Assembly: GCF_910592395.1 (NCBI RefSeq)
Contig: NC_088315.1
Coordinates: 9,116,501 to 9,180,500, forward strand
Origin: Lineus longissimus
Taxonomy: Eukaryota; Nemertea; Pilidiophora; Heteronemertea; Lineidae
Direction of reading: 5' to 3'
DNA length: 64,000 nt
Notes under the pieces: model-generated
Databases searched by the model: none
Told to the model about the DNA's origin: nothing
The model's input: only the letters and a program-made list of their open reading frames with translations
Shown here: piece by piece, positions 33,802-44,600 of the stretch
How positions within the stretch are numbered: the first letter of the stretch is position 1
Layout: every line of letters starts with the position of its first letter
Position numbers and translations under genes: made by a program

Positions 33802-34509
33802 TCATTCAAGTTTGGAATCCAAGCTGTCGGCTAAGTTCGTTTCCAGAAACCATTTATCAATAATGATGTTCAGCTGTTGAGATTCATTCCCCACAGAAGC
33901 ATCGGTGGGATTCTTCGAATGAGAACTAGACGTTGTCGAGACGAGAGTCCAGCCGGCTTTTTTCAAAGAAATCGCCAAGTCGAGACGAGTCTTTGAACAT
34001 TTTTCTAAAAACAGTTCCATGATGTTTCCCTCCTTCCAAGCACAACACGCACGTGACGTGATTTCCTCCTTGAACGGTGAAATAGTCCGCAGCATTTCCA
34101 GTGGGCCAGAGATGCTTGTGTTAATGTGCCAACCTTTATAGCAATGGACGTGGTCCTTTACCTCGATGTAAACACCGGGTTTGATATCAACGCTATTTTG
34201 TAACCGGTCTATGCTGTCAATGAGAGGCTGCACTTGGTAGAAATCCGCCTCGACGCGAAGTTGCATTATTTCGTTGAAGTCTTTTGGCAGATTTAAACTT
34301 GAGCACCGGAGGAAATTGAGCACGTGTCGAAATAGTAACCCGTCACGGTCGATGAAGTAGTGTCCGTTGTCGTCGCAATTTGACGGGATGTCGCCACGGA
34401 ACATTGCCCCGAGCATGGAGTCTGGATACTGCGTGAGTGTTGAACGTGTTGTGGTGTAGAGGACGCCGCCTACGTTGACTTGAACAAGGTCCGAAGTTGG
34501 TGAAAACAT
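33802..34509 (-). CDS. KCTD6/KCTD21-like BTB (T1-type) protein, 235 aa
   Basis: KCTD proteins use a potassium-channel-T1-type BTB domain to oligomerise; KCTD6 and KCTD21 are known Cullin-3 substrate adaptors. Residues ~8-105 are the BTB fold: VQVNVGGVLYTTTRSTL, the TxxxPDSMLGAMF motif, GHYFIDRDGLLFRHVLNFL and the ADFYQVQPL helix, all close to the KCTD6 pattern. The ~130-residue C-terminus is divergent. Intron-free coding sequence; a splice acceptor (TATTTTTCAG) ends just before 34543, 34 nt upstream of the ATG, so there is an upstream 5' UTR exon. An out-of-frame ATG at 34534 opens a 63-codon frame overlapping the start and could reduce translation. It is a tandem neighbour of the paralogue at 36775-37482, same strand and same length. 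Confidence 0.88.
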   Translation of the reverse strand: MFSPTSDLVQVNVGGVLYTTTRSTLTQYPDSMLGAMFRGDIPSNCDDNGHYFIDRDGLLFRHVLNFLRCSSLNLPKDFNEIMQLRVEADFYQVQPLIDSIDRLQNSVDIKPGVYIEVKDHVHCYKGWHINTSISGPLEMLRTISPFKEEITSRACCAWKEGNIMELFLEKCSKTRLDLAISLKKAGWTLVSTTSSSHSKNPTDASVGNESQQLNIIIDKWFLETNLADSLDSKLE

Positions 34510-34916
34510 TACGACGCGGAAGTGAAGGCCACATCTAAAAGGTCTGAAAAATACAAGCGAGAAATTTCAATCAGATGAGAGTTGTAGGAATTATAGGGAA
34601 AAATGCAGTTTCAACACTCTCTAAAATCGCCTTTAATTCTCGTCACCATCAAGTGAAAACCTCTCTCAAGCCTCAATTTACCTAAATAACAAAATCAATA
34701 ACTGGACAAAGACAACATCTGTTAGTTATAATCTTGGGTGTCTTCAAAAAAGCTTAGACGTTGGGGTGTCTCTTAAGCTTTAAATCAACAGGTTCCATTG
34801 CGGGCCGTGACTGGAAAATGGGGCATCTGAAATAAACAAGTCTGAAGCTGAAAGGGTCTACAGAATTTCATTTTGAGCTGACCATCAACTCAACTGTTCA
34901 ATGGAAAGCTCCCATT

Positions 34917-35402
34917 CCGCACTTGGGCTCATGACAGATCGTAATCCGAGCTTAGGAAAAGTTTCAATTTAAAAAAGCTAGCATTACCCAATCATAGGGA
35001 CGAGGTCTGCAATGAATAGAATGTAGGCTGCCATCTCGTTTTTCATGTGTTACCAACCAAAGTGGTTAAACGATGTAACTAGGGGCAGCGGTAGCGCAGT
35101 GGAAGAGAGTTGGCCTCATGATCAGGAGGTCGTGGGTTCGACTCCCGGCCGAGTCACTCCTTGGTTCCCCGACTGGTCAAGTTCAAGTGAGCGCCTTCTG
35201 GTTGCTCCTTGAAACCCCTGATTGATTTCTGTGGAGACCAGCGTAATAATTTGATATCCCACAGCGCTTTACCAGTTCCGTTACTGAGGAGCGCTATATA
35301 AATGCGTGACATTACGATTATTATTATTTGGCAGCGCAGATTATGTGGGCCAGTAGTACGCAGTGTAAAGATACGGTATATACCGGGTAGCGAATGAGTT
35401 AA
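34917..35402. mobile_element. Repeat family C copy 2, interrupted by a SINE
   Basis: The left part (CATTCCGCACTTGGG…GGAAAAGTTTCAATTTAAAA…ATTACCCAATC…GTAGGCTGCCATCTCG…TTACCAACCAAA) and the right part at 35336-35402 (GGGCCAGTAGTACGCAG…GGGTAGCGAATGAGTTA) match copy 1. They are split by the SINE at 35083-35335. Confidence 0.65.
35083..35335 (+). mobile_element. tRNA-derived SINE, near full length
   Basis: The A-box region GCGGTAGCGCAGTGGAAGAG and the B-box GGTTCGACTCC sit about 30 bp apart. They are followed by a unique body, then GAGCGCTATATAAATGCG and an ATT-rich tail. This is the standard tRNA-SINE order with a microsatellite tail. Confidence 0.82.
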
Positions 35403-35875
35403 CAGTCTACAACCAAATATAATCCCAAAACAAATCCTACATGACTATTTTCCACACGCGCAGAACTGATAAATCATTTGTAAATGACATGATGGTGGCA
35501 GGCAATATAACGCTGGTTATAATAGCACAAGTAAATACACAAAGATAATCACCTGTTATTTTATGCCATCAGAACATTTCCGAAACATTATCTACTGTCA
35601 GACTGTTACCATGGTAACTGTTGGATTCAATTGAGAATCAATACACTGGGTGAAATTTGATAAGTTATTGTTCAATAGTGAGATCGATTCTATATTTGGT
35701 ATGCAGTTTGGATTTGATATGAACACTTACTCAGGTGTGTCAGGTCTGAGCTATTCTGTGTGCAAAATTTATTTTAGAGTTTGATCACTCGATGAAAGTA
35801 TTCTGTGATTCTTATGGCTGTGCGTCATTTTCAATGAGAGAGGCTACCCCTCCCAAAAACAAGCATTAAAGGGGT

Positions 35876-36235
35876 ACGCCGTTTGTAAATACTGATGGTC
35901 CAGGAAAATAGAAGCGAAGTTTTACACAATGCCACAGTGTAGGCCTAGTTATTATGCAAAGGTATTTGCTGAAACTTCATTTATAGCATTTGTAAGGTAG
36001 AATGGGGTAATTGTAGCCCCTGCCTATGATATTGATTGATATCCCCCATGCATCAAACAATGCAGGGGCTACAAATAAACCGGGGCTACAATGACCCCAT
36101 TCTACCCTATATGATCTGTCTACACAACGGCAATGCTGAAATTTACATTCAGTACGCATTCAGGCAATAGGAAATTTTCAAATTAAATTAAAAATTTCAA
36201 TTTTTTAACAATTGGCCAATGCCTTTAACAAGTCA
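35876..36235 (+). mobile_element. Dispersed repeat family D copy, split by a foldback element
   Basis: It matches 58553-58790: GTCCAGGAAAATAGAA, TTTTACACAATGC, GCTGAAAC, CAACGGCAATGCTGAAATTT, and the AT-rich end GAAATTTTCAAATT. The copy is interrupted at 35993-36110. A 3' fragment of the same family lies at about 8195-8300. Confidence 0.65.
35993..36110. mobile_element. MITE-like foldback element, family B-like, inserted in repeat D
   Basis: The left arm TAAGGTAGAATGGGGTAATT and the reverse complement of the right arm TAGGGTAGAATGGGGTCATT continue together into GTAGCCCC. The host repeat resumes on both sides, and TA dinucleotides flank it, as for Tc1/mariner-type MITEs. Confidence 0.72.
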
Positions 36236-36774
36236 GTAACGATATTGATCTGATCTAACTTGACCCGATCAAATACACTTTCCAATTGTTCTTCTTCTCA
36301 CAGTGTTGGAGTGGTGTTGATTCAACGTCCTCAAAGGAGTTTAGAAAGACAACAAGATGAACAGACAACATTGAATAACGACAAACTACTTTACTGTAAC
36401 CGATAAACTGGATTGTGTGTCCTTGGGCAAGACACAAAACCCTCTACGGATCATTCTCCCGAAGCTTGGTAAAACAAAACATAGATTTTGACAAGATTGT
36501 CCCTTGTTACTTGCCTCCGACTCAGGGTTTGACTACAATTTAGTTCCACCTTTAAGAGTTATGGTATCTCAACATAGACCCTCCTCCGCCTTGGGTTCAA
36601 TTCTACTGTTGATTTGTTTCAGTCAACACAAAAAGCTAAGCACGCGTTGGACCTGGCAGTCGCGAGATCTCTCGTCCACCCGCCTCCCAGCTAGCACAGA
36701 CAGTCACAACACCAAGAGTTAGAGTTAGCGCAACTCACAGTGAAATACAGTTGACAGACGGCTTCAGATTCTCC

Positions 36775-37482
36775 TCATTTGCGCGCCGGGAGGCACCATC
36801 TCTCGATCACATGGATCCCAACGGTGCGTCCTTCCTCGGTTATCGGGACTGACATCTGACCGCAGCTCTCCCAGTTGTGGCTGCGGAGTTTCTGCGCCCA
36901 TTGTAAGCGTGTCGATGATGTATGGCACATCTCCATATCTGTTTCGCTCTTTGATTCGTTAATCAGAAGCGGTTGGAAATTCTCCTCTTTGAGCGGCATA
37001 CATGTGTGGGCACAAATAGAGGGCGCTAGGATACTTGCATGATTTGTCCCAATCGTGAAAGGCATTTGGATTTTATAGCCATCAACGGGGTCGTTGTGCT
37101 TGCTAGCATATTCACTGACTTCAATATAGCAAGGTTTTGCATCCGTTTTGAGGGCATTCATAGCAACTTTGACAGCATCGCAAAGCTGCGGTAACTTATA
37201 GTATTCCCCGTCCTGGTGAAGGATGTCATAGTCTTTAAAATCAGACGGTAGCTCTAACTTCCCTACACGGAGGAAATTTAAAACGTGCCGAAATAGCGTG
37301 CCATCTCGGTCGATGAAAATTCTTCCCTTTTCATCGACGATCGGATGCAGTTTTCCTGACGAATGAAGCGCCAATCTAAATAAGGACGACTCGGGGTATT
37401 TTTGAAGTGTGGCTGTGGTCGTCGACGAGACACGCCCACCGACATTGAAATGTATGATGCCATTCTGCAACGAGCCCGCCAT
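36775..37482 (-). CDS. KCTD6/KCTD21-like BTB (T1-type) protein, second copy, 235 aa
   Basis: Paralogue of the gene at 33802-34509. The BTB segment spans residues ~8-110: IIHFNVGGRVSSTTTATL, QKYPESSLFRLAL (diverged from the PDSMLGAMF consensus), GRIFIDRDGTLFRHVLNFL and DGEYYKLPQL. The C-terminal half is divergent and has no recognisable domain. I start at the Met of MAGSLQNG. A splice acceptor (TTTATTTCAG) ends just before 37503, and the seven codons between it and this Met are open, so the N-terminus could continue into an upstream exon. An upstream ATG at 37519-37521 lies inside the presumed intron and is rejected. The substrate partner is unknown. Confidence 0.85.
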   Translation of the reverse strand: MAGSLQNGIIHFNVGGRVSSTTTATLQKYPESSLFRLALHSSGKLHPIVDEKGRIFIDRDGTLFRHVLNFLRVGKLELPSDFKDYDILHQDGEYYKLPQLCDAVKVAMNALKTDAKPCYIEVSEYASKHNDPVDGYKIQMPFTIGTNHASILAPSICAHTCMPLKEENFQPLLINESKSETDMEMCHTSSTRLQWAQKLRSHNWESCGQMSVPITEEGRTVGIHVIERWCLPARK

Positions 37483-38876
37483 GTGTGACACCCCAAAGTT
37501 ATTCTGAAATAAAATGGTCAAAATATTACAGCTTTTGGTAAAATCAACATTTCATTTTTATATTAAGATACAAGAAGCACCAATATTATACAAGAATTAT
37601 ATATACTTGAATACTATAGAAGGTTGCCATACATATATTGTTGTATCAAGCTATTTGCCTTTTACAACTGCTGATTTGAGTACTACACCATCAATTACGT
37701 AATTCTTAGTGAGAACTTTATGTTTATTCCTTTATGATACATGTAATATCAATCATGGCACCAAATTGAAAATATGGATCAATTTAAAATCTGATATCGT
37801 CGTGTTTGCGCATTGAAAACTGTGGGTGTATTCTTATTGCAGTACAATGACCAAGCATGTCACAGCTGGAAATGAGGGGGTTGGGGACCACTCCTACAAA
37901 GGTCACCCAAACCACGTTTTTCATGCAGAAAATGGTGTAAAGTGACATTTTTTCCCATCCCCCCCACCAACTTCTACCTTTGAATGTGATAATCTGTCAG
38001 AAACATGTCAACACCCATAAATTACCGAGTTTCAGCAAATCAAAAAATCTCTCCTGTTTGATGCATCCACACCTATTTTACGTATTCATGATGCAAGTTA
38101 ATTTGTGAAGCAGCCATACGTAAAATTGACACTGATTTTTTTATTTGAAACCATGAAAACAGCCGTGGGCCATAACAATATAGCTAGTGATACACATATA
38201 CAATGAAATCGGTAACCCTATACATTGTCGGTGAAGCTGGAAGAAAATTGTGGCATGCAATGATAAAATGGCCAGGGGTCATTGTGCTTATGATCCAACC
38301 TGATGGAAATTCTCCATGATACACATGACAGTTTTGGCCCCCTAGTGGACAAGTCAGGAATAGCTGTCAGACTCAGAGGTCATCTGACCTAGAGGGTCTT
38401 GCAATATGCAATGAAAGTTTCAAGTCCATAGCAATATGACATAGTTACACTCTGATGGCCAAAACCACCATATGACCTCTGAAATTTGGTCAAATCAGTA
38501 ACCCGTACAATATGTGATGTATCTATCCTTGTTGATACCACTATTGCAAATTCTTGACAATGACAATGTCGATGGATGACAGACGCTGTGCTATTGTAAA
38601 GACTCACTGTATCAGTTAGCCGAAAACCAATGTCTGAGCTCACAATCAGGTGGTTTCATTCATTGGTTTCGTCAGAATCACCACTGGTTTTCTTTTCAAA
38701 ATAGAAATGCAAAGAGATAAACCGTGTGAAGAGAAATAAGAGACTAATGGTGAAAGGCATAGGAAAGCAGATTGATACATTCATAGTTGGTGCTATACCT
38801 CTAAGAGACTAAATATTATATTGTCTGGTGATAACAACAGAAAAAGCATTCATTAGATTTCTTGTCTGTGATATTC

Positions 38877-39289
38877 TTTTAAAGGGACTATAATGTTACA
38901 AGCTGGTCAGCTGTGTTCTCGTCAGATGTGCATCTCAGTGCTGGTAGGTAACAAGCAGACCGGCCCTGGCTGAATCAAACAGGAGAAAAATTATATTCCT
39001 TATAGATTGAAAAACAACAATTTTAAATAGAATGATGGGTTTTATGTATCAATTTTTGCTGACTAGTGACTGTCCGTCTCCAAGTGCTTCACAACGAAGG
39101 TCATTATCATAGGTCTCCACAGAGGTCAAACAGTGATCACCTGACCTTGACCTTTCAAGGTCAAAGCGGCGACCTTGAACTAATGACCTTTGGATTGAGT
39201 CGGACACCTTAACCAGTATGCCACTGCACTAGGTCACCGAGCGCAATCCGAGAACGCAATAGCTCTGTTAACATTAGAGTCCCTTAAAG
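38877..39289. mobile_element. Possible foldback element with TTTAAAGGGACT ends, containing a SINE
   Basis: The left end TTTTAAAGGGACTATAATGT and the reverse complement of the right end TTTAAGGGACTCTAATGTTA match with few differences. The internal SINE-like sequence at 39095-39262 would be a later insertion. Confidence 0.5.
39095..39262 (-). mobile_element. Degenerate tRNA-like SINE (minus strand)
   Basis: The minus strand reads GGTGACCTAGTGCAGTGGCA … TACTGGTTAAGGTGTCCGAC … TTAGTTCAAGGTCG, a tRNA-like head with decayed A- and B-boxes. It is followed by GGTCA-rich sequence. Confidence 0.5.
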
Positions 39290-39639
39290 ATGAATATGTG
39301 GTACGCTTTCCAAGACAGAGAGGGCGCTACGCATCACTTACTTCAGATATTGGATTACTAGTATTTGTTGACGAACAAGAGCCACAACTAGCCTAGAAAA
39401 GAAAGTTGGTCGAAGTAATGTAACTAATCTTTTGGCAAATTTAAATAATCCACTTGCGAAAATGCCATGGCATGCCAGGTAACTGCAACGAATTCAAATG
39501 AAATGACTACTACTCGTTGACTGTAAACCCAGAAATGTTTGTGTGCCTTTATTGTTGCACTTTTGTGTTTACAGGTAATCAGACATGTCAGAAAAAAATA
39601 AAATTGAAATACTTATTAGGGAGTTGTCAGAATGCTATG

Positions 39640-39821
39640 TACAGTGGAACCGCCCTTAGCGGACACCTCTCAATTAAGGACAACCTCTCCATTAAGGACA
39701 CTACTTTTGGTCCTAAATTGGTACTTTCCATTCAATTTGACCTCTCTAATCAGGACACCTCTCTATTAAGGACTGCATTTACCAGTCCGGAGGGTGTCCT
39801 TAATAGAGAGGTTCTACTGTA
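39640..39821. mobile_element. MITE, TACAGTRGAACC family, copy 1
   Basis: TA-flanked. The left end starts TACAGTGGAACCGCCCTTAG; the right end reverse-complements to TACAGTAGAACCTCTCTATT. The interior is made of repeated AGAGAGGTGTCC/ATTAAGGACA blocks in both orientations. The same family is at 57011-57174. The TA target site and CAGTRGAACC termini suggest a Tc1/mariner (pogo-like) MITE. Confidence 0.82.
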
Positions 39822-39967
39822 TTATAAGCAAAAGTTGCAATTTCACAAAACTTTGTGATAAAATGGCCATTTATGAATATTTCAGGGTTTTACAGTATGT
39901 TTGAAGAATACAACCCAAACTTGCACATCAGCAGACGGAAGTTTCAACCAGACAACACTCAGATTTC

Positions 39968-40062
39968 CATGGCACTCATCCTGAGGAAATCAGGGGTTAA
40001 TTTTCACTTCTCCGGCCCTGCACACTAACCCCCGAGACATTTCTTCAGGATGATGGCACTTT
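39968..40062. mobile_element. Small foldback element
   Basis: Left ATGGCACTCATCCTGAGGAA; right arm reverse complement GTGCCATCATCCTGAAGAAA. Both continue to GGGGTTA. About 95 bp, non-coding. Confidence 0.6.
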
Positions 40063-41050
40063 GAGATAAAGTAAAGTTCTTTGCCCAAGGACACAATTTA
40101 AAGACAAACATAAGGTCAGGAAAATGGGGAGGAAAATACAATGCATAAGAAGACAACCATAGTGGGTGGTAGCATGGGTTTCTTCTTGGGCAAGCCATAA
40201 TTCACCCATCCACCTTTTTTCACCCTGACAATAGTTACCATCTCCATTTTCTCTTGCTGCTTGCGGCAAAGTAACATATGGAGCAGGTTACTGATAGACC
40301 CCACACTACCCTGACAAAAAATTTGCAATGATTAAATGAGATCAATGTCCGAGGCAGCTCTTGTCCATGTCCAGAGAGAGAGATCCTCCAGGAACTCAGT
40401 GTCCCTATGGGGCTAGGCTGTCCAAAAGTAACCAATTGAATGAAATAATGTCAGGAATTACCCAACGCACGCAACTGGGACACATAGAAACCGGTATATG
40501 CTATTTACAGTAAAATTCACTGAGGCTGTTGCTACAGATGTTGTTGGATCAGACGACATAACTGGACAGGCACAGAAGGGAATGACACACAATGACGAGT
40601 CGACTTCATTTCACCAACTCGACTACCTACCTTTTTTAACCTATCTGTATGGCACGAGACTCGGGGCCGATCTTAACCTCTCTATAGACTCTAAATCTCA
40701 AATGTTTAAAACACCACCTGCCAGACACCAGCACATGAGCATGATGAGTAAGGATATACATGTACATTGTTTTCTGTTATATGTAAATGTAGTAGTCATT
40801 GCAACTTGGCCTTGGGAAAAAATCCCATTTTCTCCAAAATTACCCAGTATTCCTGCTCTCATCTCTGACTGCACTAAATGTATAACACAATAAACACAGA
40901 TCATATTTACCTGACTAGATGAATTTGACATTACCCACGGAATTCGGTGGTTTTATTCAGATGTTCTGTCTGTGACTTGGAAGTATTTCCCTTGAGTGAT
41001 GAAGCGCCATCTATGGGATTGCAGTAAAATCTTTATTCACGGCCACCGTA

Positions 41051-41398
41051 GTTTTTCGGGAAATCCTTTTGCCGACGTCATTAGCGGGATTCCATAGAGT
41101 AACTACGAAGGCTTATTTGAGATAGGTTGAATAATCTTCAAAATATTCTGACTCGAACTCCCTTTCATTTACCACTTACTAATCCATTTTCTAACATATC
41201 AGACACCTAGAAACAGTATTTAGTGTTACAAAACGCTAATAAAGTACTGAAAAACTAGATATGTGCACGAATTATGAAATTAAAAGAGTTCGTGTTGAAA
41301 ATAAATGTGCAGTTATACATAATGTGCTGTCGTAGGTTTTTGGAAAGTCCCTTTCATGACGTCATTATCGGGATTTCTCAATAATCTACGGTGCCGCA
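41051..41398 (+). promoter_or_regulatory. Duplicated block with CRE-like TGACGTCA upstream of TBC1D9
   Basis: A ~70 bp segment (CGTAGTTTTTCGGGAAATCC … GACGTCATTAGCGGGATT) at about 41047-41112 recurs at about 41331-41395 (CGTAGGTTTTTGGAAAGTCC … GACGTCATTATCGGGATT). The second has a full CRE palindrome at 41357-41364, 334 bp upstream of the TBC1D9 start codon. A promoter role is inferred from position only; a repeat origin is equally possible. Confidence 0.35.
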
Positions 41399-41610
41399 GT
41401 TAAACAAATTATAAAATCATCGTAACTCTAACTTTCGTTACACATCAACTGGCACTGTTTAAATGCCAGATAGAGGATTTGATTGTTTATAATGTTATAT
41501 TATACATCTATTACACAGCATAAAACCTTTGGAAATGGTCGTTTTCTTTAACGCATTTGCGAAATTATTCCTGTTCGAAGCCCTCGTCAGTGGTCACGTG
41601 CACCTCCAAA

Positions 41611-41648
41611 ATGTAAACATGGCGGATGATGATGTTGGCCAAAAATAA
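41611..41648 (+). promoter_or_regulatory. Two tiny uORFs / YY1-like AACATGGCGG motif before TBC1D9
   Basis: 41611-41616 is ATGTAA, a start codon followed at once by a stop. 41619-41648 encodes MADDDVGQK then stop. The second overlaps AACATGGCGGA, similar to a YY1 site commonly found just after transcription starts. If transcription begins upstream, both uORFs precede the main ATG at 41698. Confidence 0.45.
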
Positions 41649-41697
41649 AAACAAGTCCGATTTCATCGCTTGATATTTGGCTATTACAAAGACAGTC

Positions 41698-44600
41698 ATG
41701 TGGGTTAAACCGGAGGAAGTACTGCTGGCTAACGCCCTTTGGTGAGAACATTTTATTTTCGTATTGTCGCTTTCCTAGATGCCTCAATCCTCCAAAATTC
41801 TGTGTCGACTCCCAACAGCTGATCTATATATTTTGGTGGAGTGCATTTCATGTACATGGATGTACATGCATGCATATTTATATGAATTGTTATGTCAAAT
41901 GACAATGACCTCACATTTTTATCCCGGAATTCCGATCGGGGATTGTAAATTTTAACCTTTATCCCTATCATTTCTTTTTTAGCAGTAAACATACAGTTTT
42001 CAGAAAGGTGTATGACTATCAAATCAAAAGTCCTCTTTGACAATGTATGTCCCCCCTCCCAAGCCAAGGCCAAGTTCCAATACAACGACACTTAACTTCG
42101 GGGTCGAATATGCAACATTTCTCAAAGAGCGACATGCATGCAACATTTCTCGTACTTTTTAAAAACCTTCGAAGAGATCTTTAACAATCAGGAGCCAATG
42201 TTTCAGCTCAAAATCTCTAAAGGAGGGGCAGAAAAGGGCAGGGGCAGATAAAGGCAGGGTGCATTGCCCTGTTTCAAGTTGAAATGCTTTCAGTTCACCA
42301 CTTGCGAAAAAAGGGAGAGAAAATTTACAAAGGGCAGATGCTGTGCCCTACTTAAAAACCCTCAAGCTGAAACACTGACTAAGAAGAGCCCGGAATGCTG
42401 AGTACAAATATTCTTCATAGTTGATCAAGAGCAAACTGCTGCAAATTAGCCTATTATGTCCGTCTTGATGATGTGGCATTTTTACATACATAATTGGGTT
42501 GAAACTTTCCAACTGTCCTAGTTGAAAAGTCATTGTCTGCCCTGGAGAAAGTGTATTATCAACCCTAGAGAACTATGTAGGGCAACTATTTGCCTAGTCA
42601 ACATGTATGTACAGGTACATGTAGGTCAAACTACAGTGCTTTTCTTGAATCGGATATTTGAAAATAGTTTTGATACAGGTCCATTCAACCTAGATGATTT
42701 TGTTCAATTCATTAGTTGGTCTCATTTGAACATTTTATTGCAATTTGTTTCCCATTATGCACACATGAAGAAGTTAAGAAGCATTTAATTTATTGACCCT
42801 TTGATTGGCATGAACGTTTTTGCGTGGGCCATTTTAACAATTTACAGAAGTACAACAATAGTCCTCAGGACTTTCTGTACATTAATTTGGGCACACCCTG
42901 TATTGAATGAAAAATTTGAATCGTCACACTGGAAGTGATCACCTTCCTGGCACAATTTACATTGTAAGTTTTTCATCATTTGATTTTGAAGGAATTCTAT
43001 ATACTTTAATACAACATGTACTGCTGACTTTGATTGTTGGAAACTTACTGTGATTTCTCCGTTCTAATCTATTTTTAGGGTGACAGAGCGTGCCAACTTG
43101 TTTTTCCTCCTGCAGAGGCGTAAGGGTCATGGCGGAGGGGGAATCACTGGTCTCCTTGTGGGGACCATGGACACCATCTTGGATACTAGGGTAAGCAGTT
43201 CCTACTTCCATGAAAGGGGCTGAGAGCACTTCTGCATATATGTTTGAAAAGATGGGACAAGACGTGAGAGTGAAAAGTGACATCATGAATCATAATGTAG
43301 CCTGCTCTTTGCGTAGGGCTTATTTGTTGTGACAAGTTATGATTGACTATGTGACTGTGAGCTGTATAAATAACTCCTCGCAATATTTTTTTCCAGACTC
43401 CACCTTATCGGATTTTACATCAGGTCTCCGGAGCAGAAGTCAGCTACAGTAAGTCTCATTTTGTCTTACAGTCCTCATTCATCTTCTGGTTGTGGTACTA
43501 CTACTCAAATTATGAGAATAGATAGAGAGTAAGAATTTGGAAAGGCCAAAAAGTGCCCCACAAAAGAGTAATTTGTCATTTTGTCCGCGACAGTTGTACA
43601 TATACTGCTATGTTGAGCGCTAAAATGACCACTCATCTACAAGTAACACCACTGATTTCTGCTTGATATTTATCACAGGTTGCAGCAGTCACGGATTGTT
43701 GTAGGGACATGCAATGACCACCACAATATTTTTGTCACATGCGATCATGATCGCAGGTTGCAGCAACTAAAATCTCTTGTTAGCGGAACAATTTAAAAAC
43801 TAAAGGCGTACACAATGCTGCTATTCAAAAAGTTCTGATCCAGATTTAGAATCGTGATGCTGCACCATTTCAGTCCTCGAATCTCCATTAGGGGAGTTCC
43901 ACATCGATGTACAACGGTAATTAGATCTATATGGTGTTCTCTTACGCTGATCGAGTGTTAATTCCCTTGAGATGCAATCAACGTCTGCAATAATCAATCA
44001 TCTCGGATTACAAGACATCTGTCTGACAGCTGGCTGAACCTCTCTGTTACTAGTGTAAGGTCCACCATGTCTACCATCTGCGTCCTACCAATCGATATAA
44101 GTTGTGTAGCCCGTCATAGGCGTGAAAAAATTGAAATGTCAATCATGGGCCGAGGACACCAAGTTTTGGCATCTGCAATGGTATTAGTTAGATTTCGTAA
44201 TACCAACTGCTAAAGCGCCCAAATGAGCGATTTTTGTTGCTGTGACAATTATCACTGTGATGAGCGATGAAAAATTTCTTGTCTGCAGATAAAACCAGAA
44301 GTTACTGGGTTTGATATTAATCGATGGTTGCAGCAATCACCATATTCTTGATCGCAGGTTGCGTGGACAAAAATTGCCTGTTTGTAGGTCGCTTAAATAA
44401 AACACCGCGGGGGGGGGCACAGTATCTATGAGAATTTCCAGGAGAAAAGAGTTTGAACTACATACACATGAATGGAAAAATGCTAATCATCCGCATACAA
44501 TGTACAACCCCTGAACAGGCTGTAACCAATTGATGGGATTGGTGTCTCTACATGTACATGAATTGAAAAAAGACTCCGCTCCACATACCCTCAGTTAATC

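Larger units (their letters stand above)
37504..40990. other. Intergenic between divergent KCTD and TBC1D9 genes
   Basis: No protein-coding exon recognised. It includes foldback elements at 38877-39289, 39640-39821 and 39968-40062, and a tRNA-like SINE at 39095-39262. The remainder is AT-rich unique sequence. A 5' UTR exon of the KCTD gene could be hidden here. Confidence 0.5.

Noticed and set aside
35083-35160. Possible functional tRNA gene
   Set aside because: The tRNA-like head runs into a SINE body and tail; no complete cloverleaf.
40498-40893. 131-aa plus-strand ORF
   Set aside because: No similarity, no domain, no splice or promoter context; an ORF of this length is expected by chance in this much DNA.
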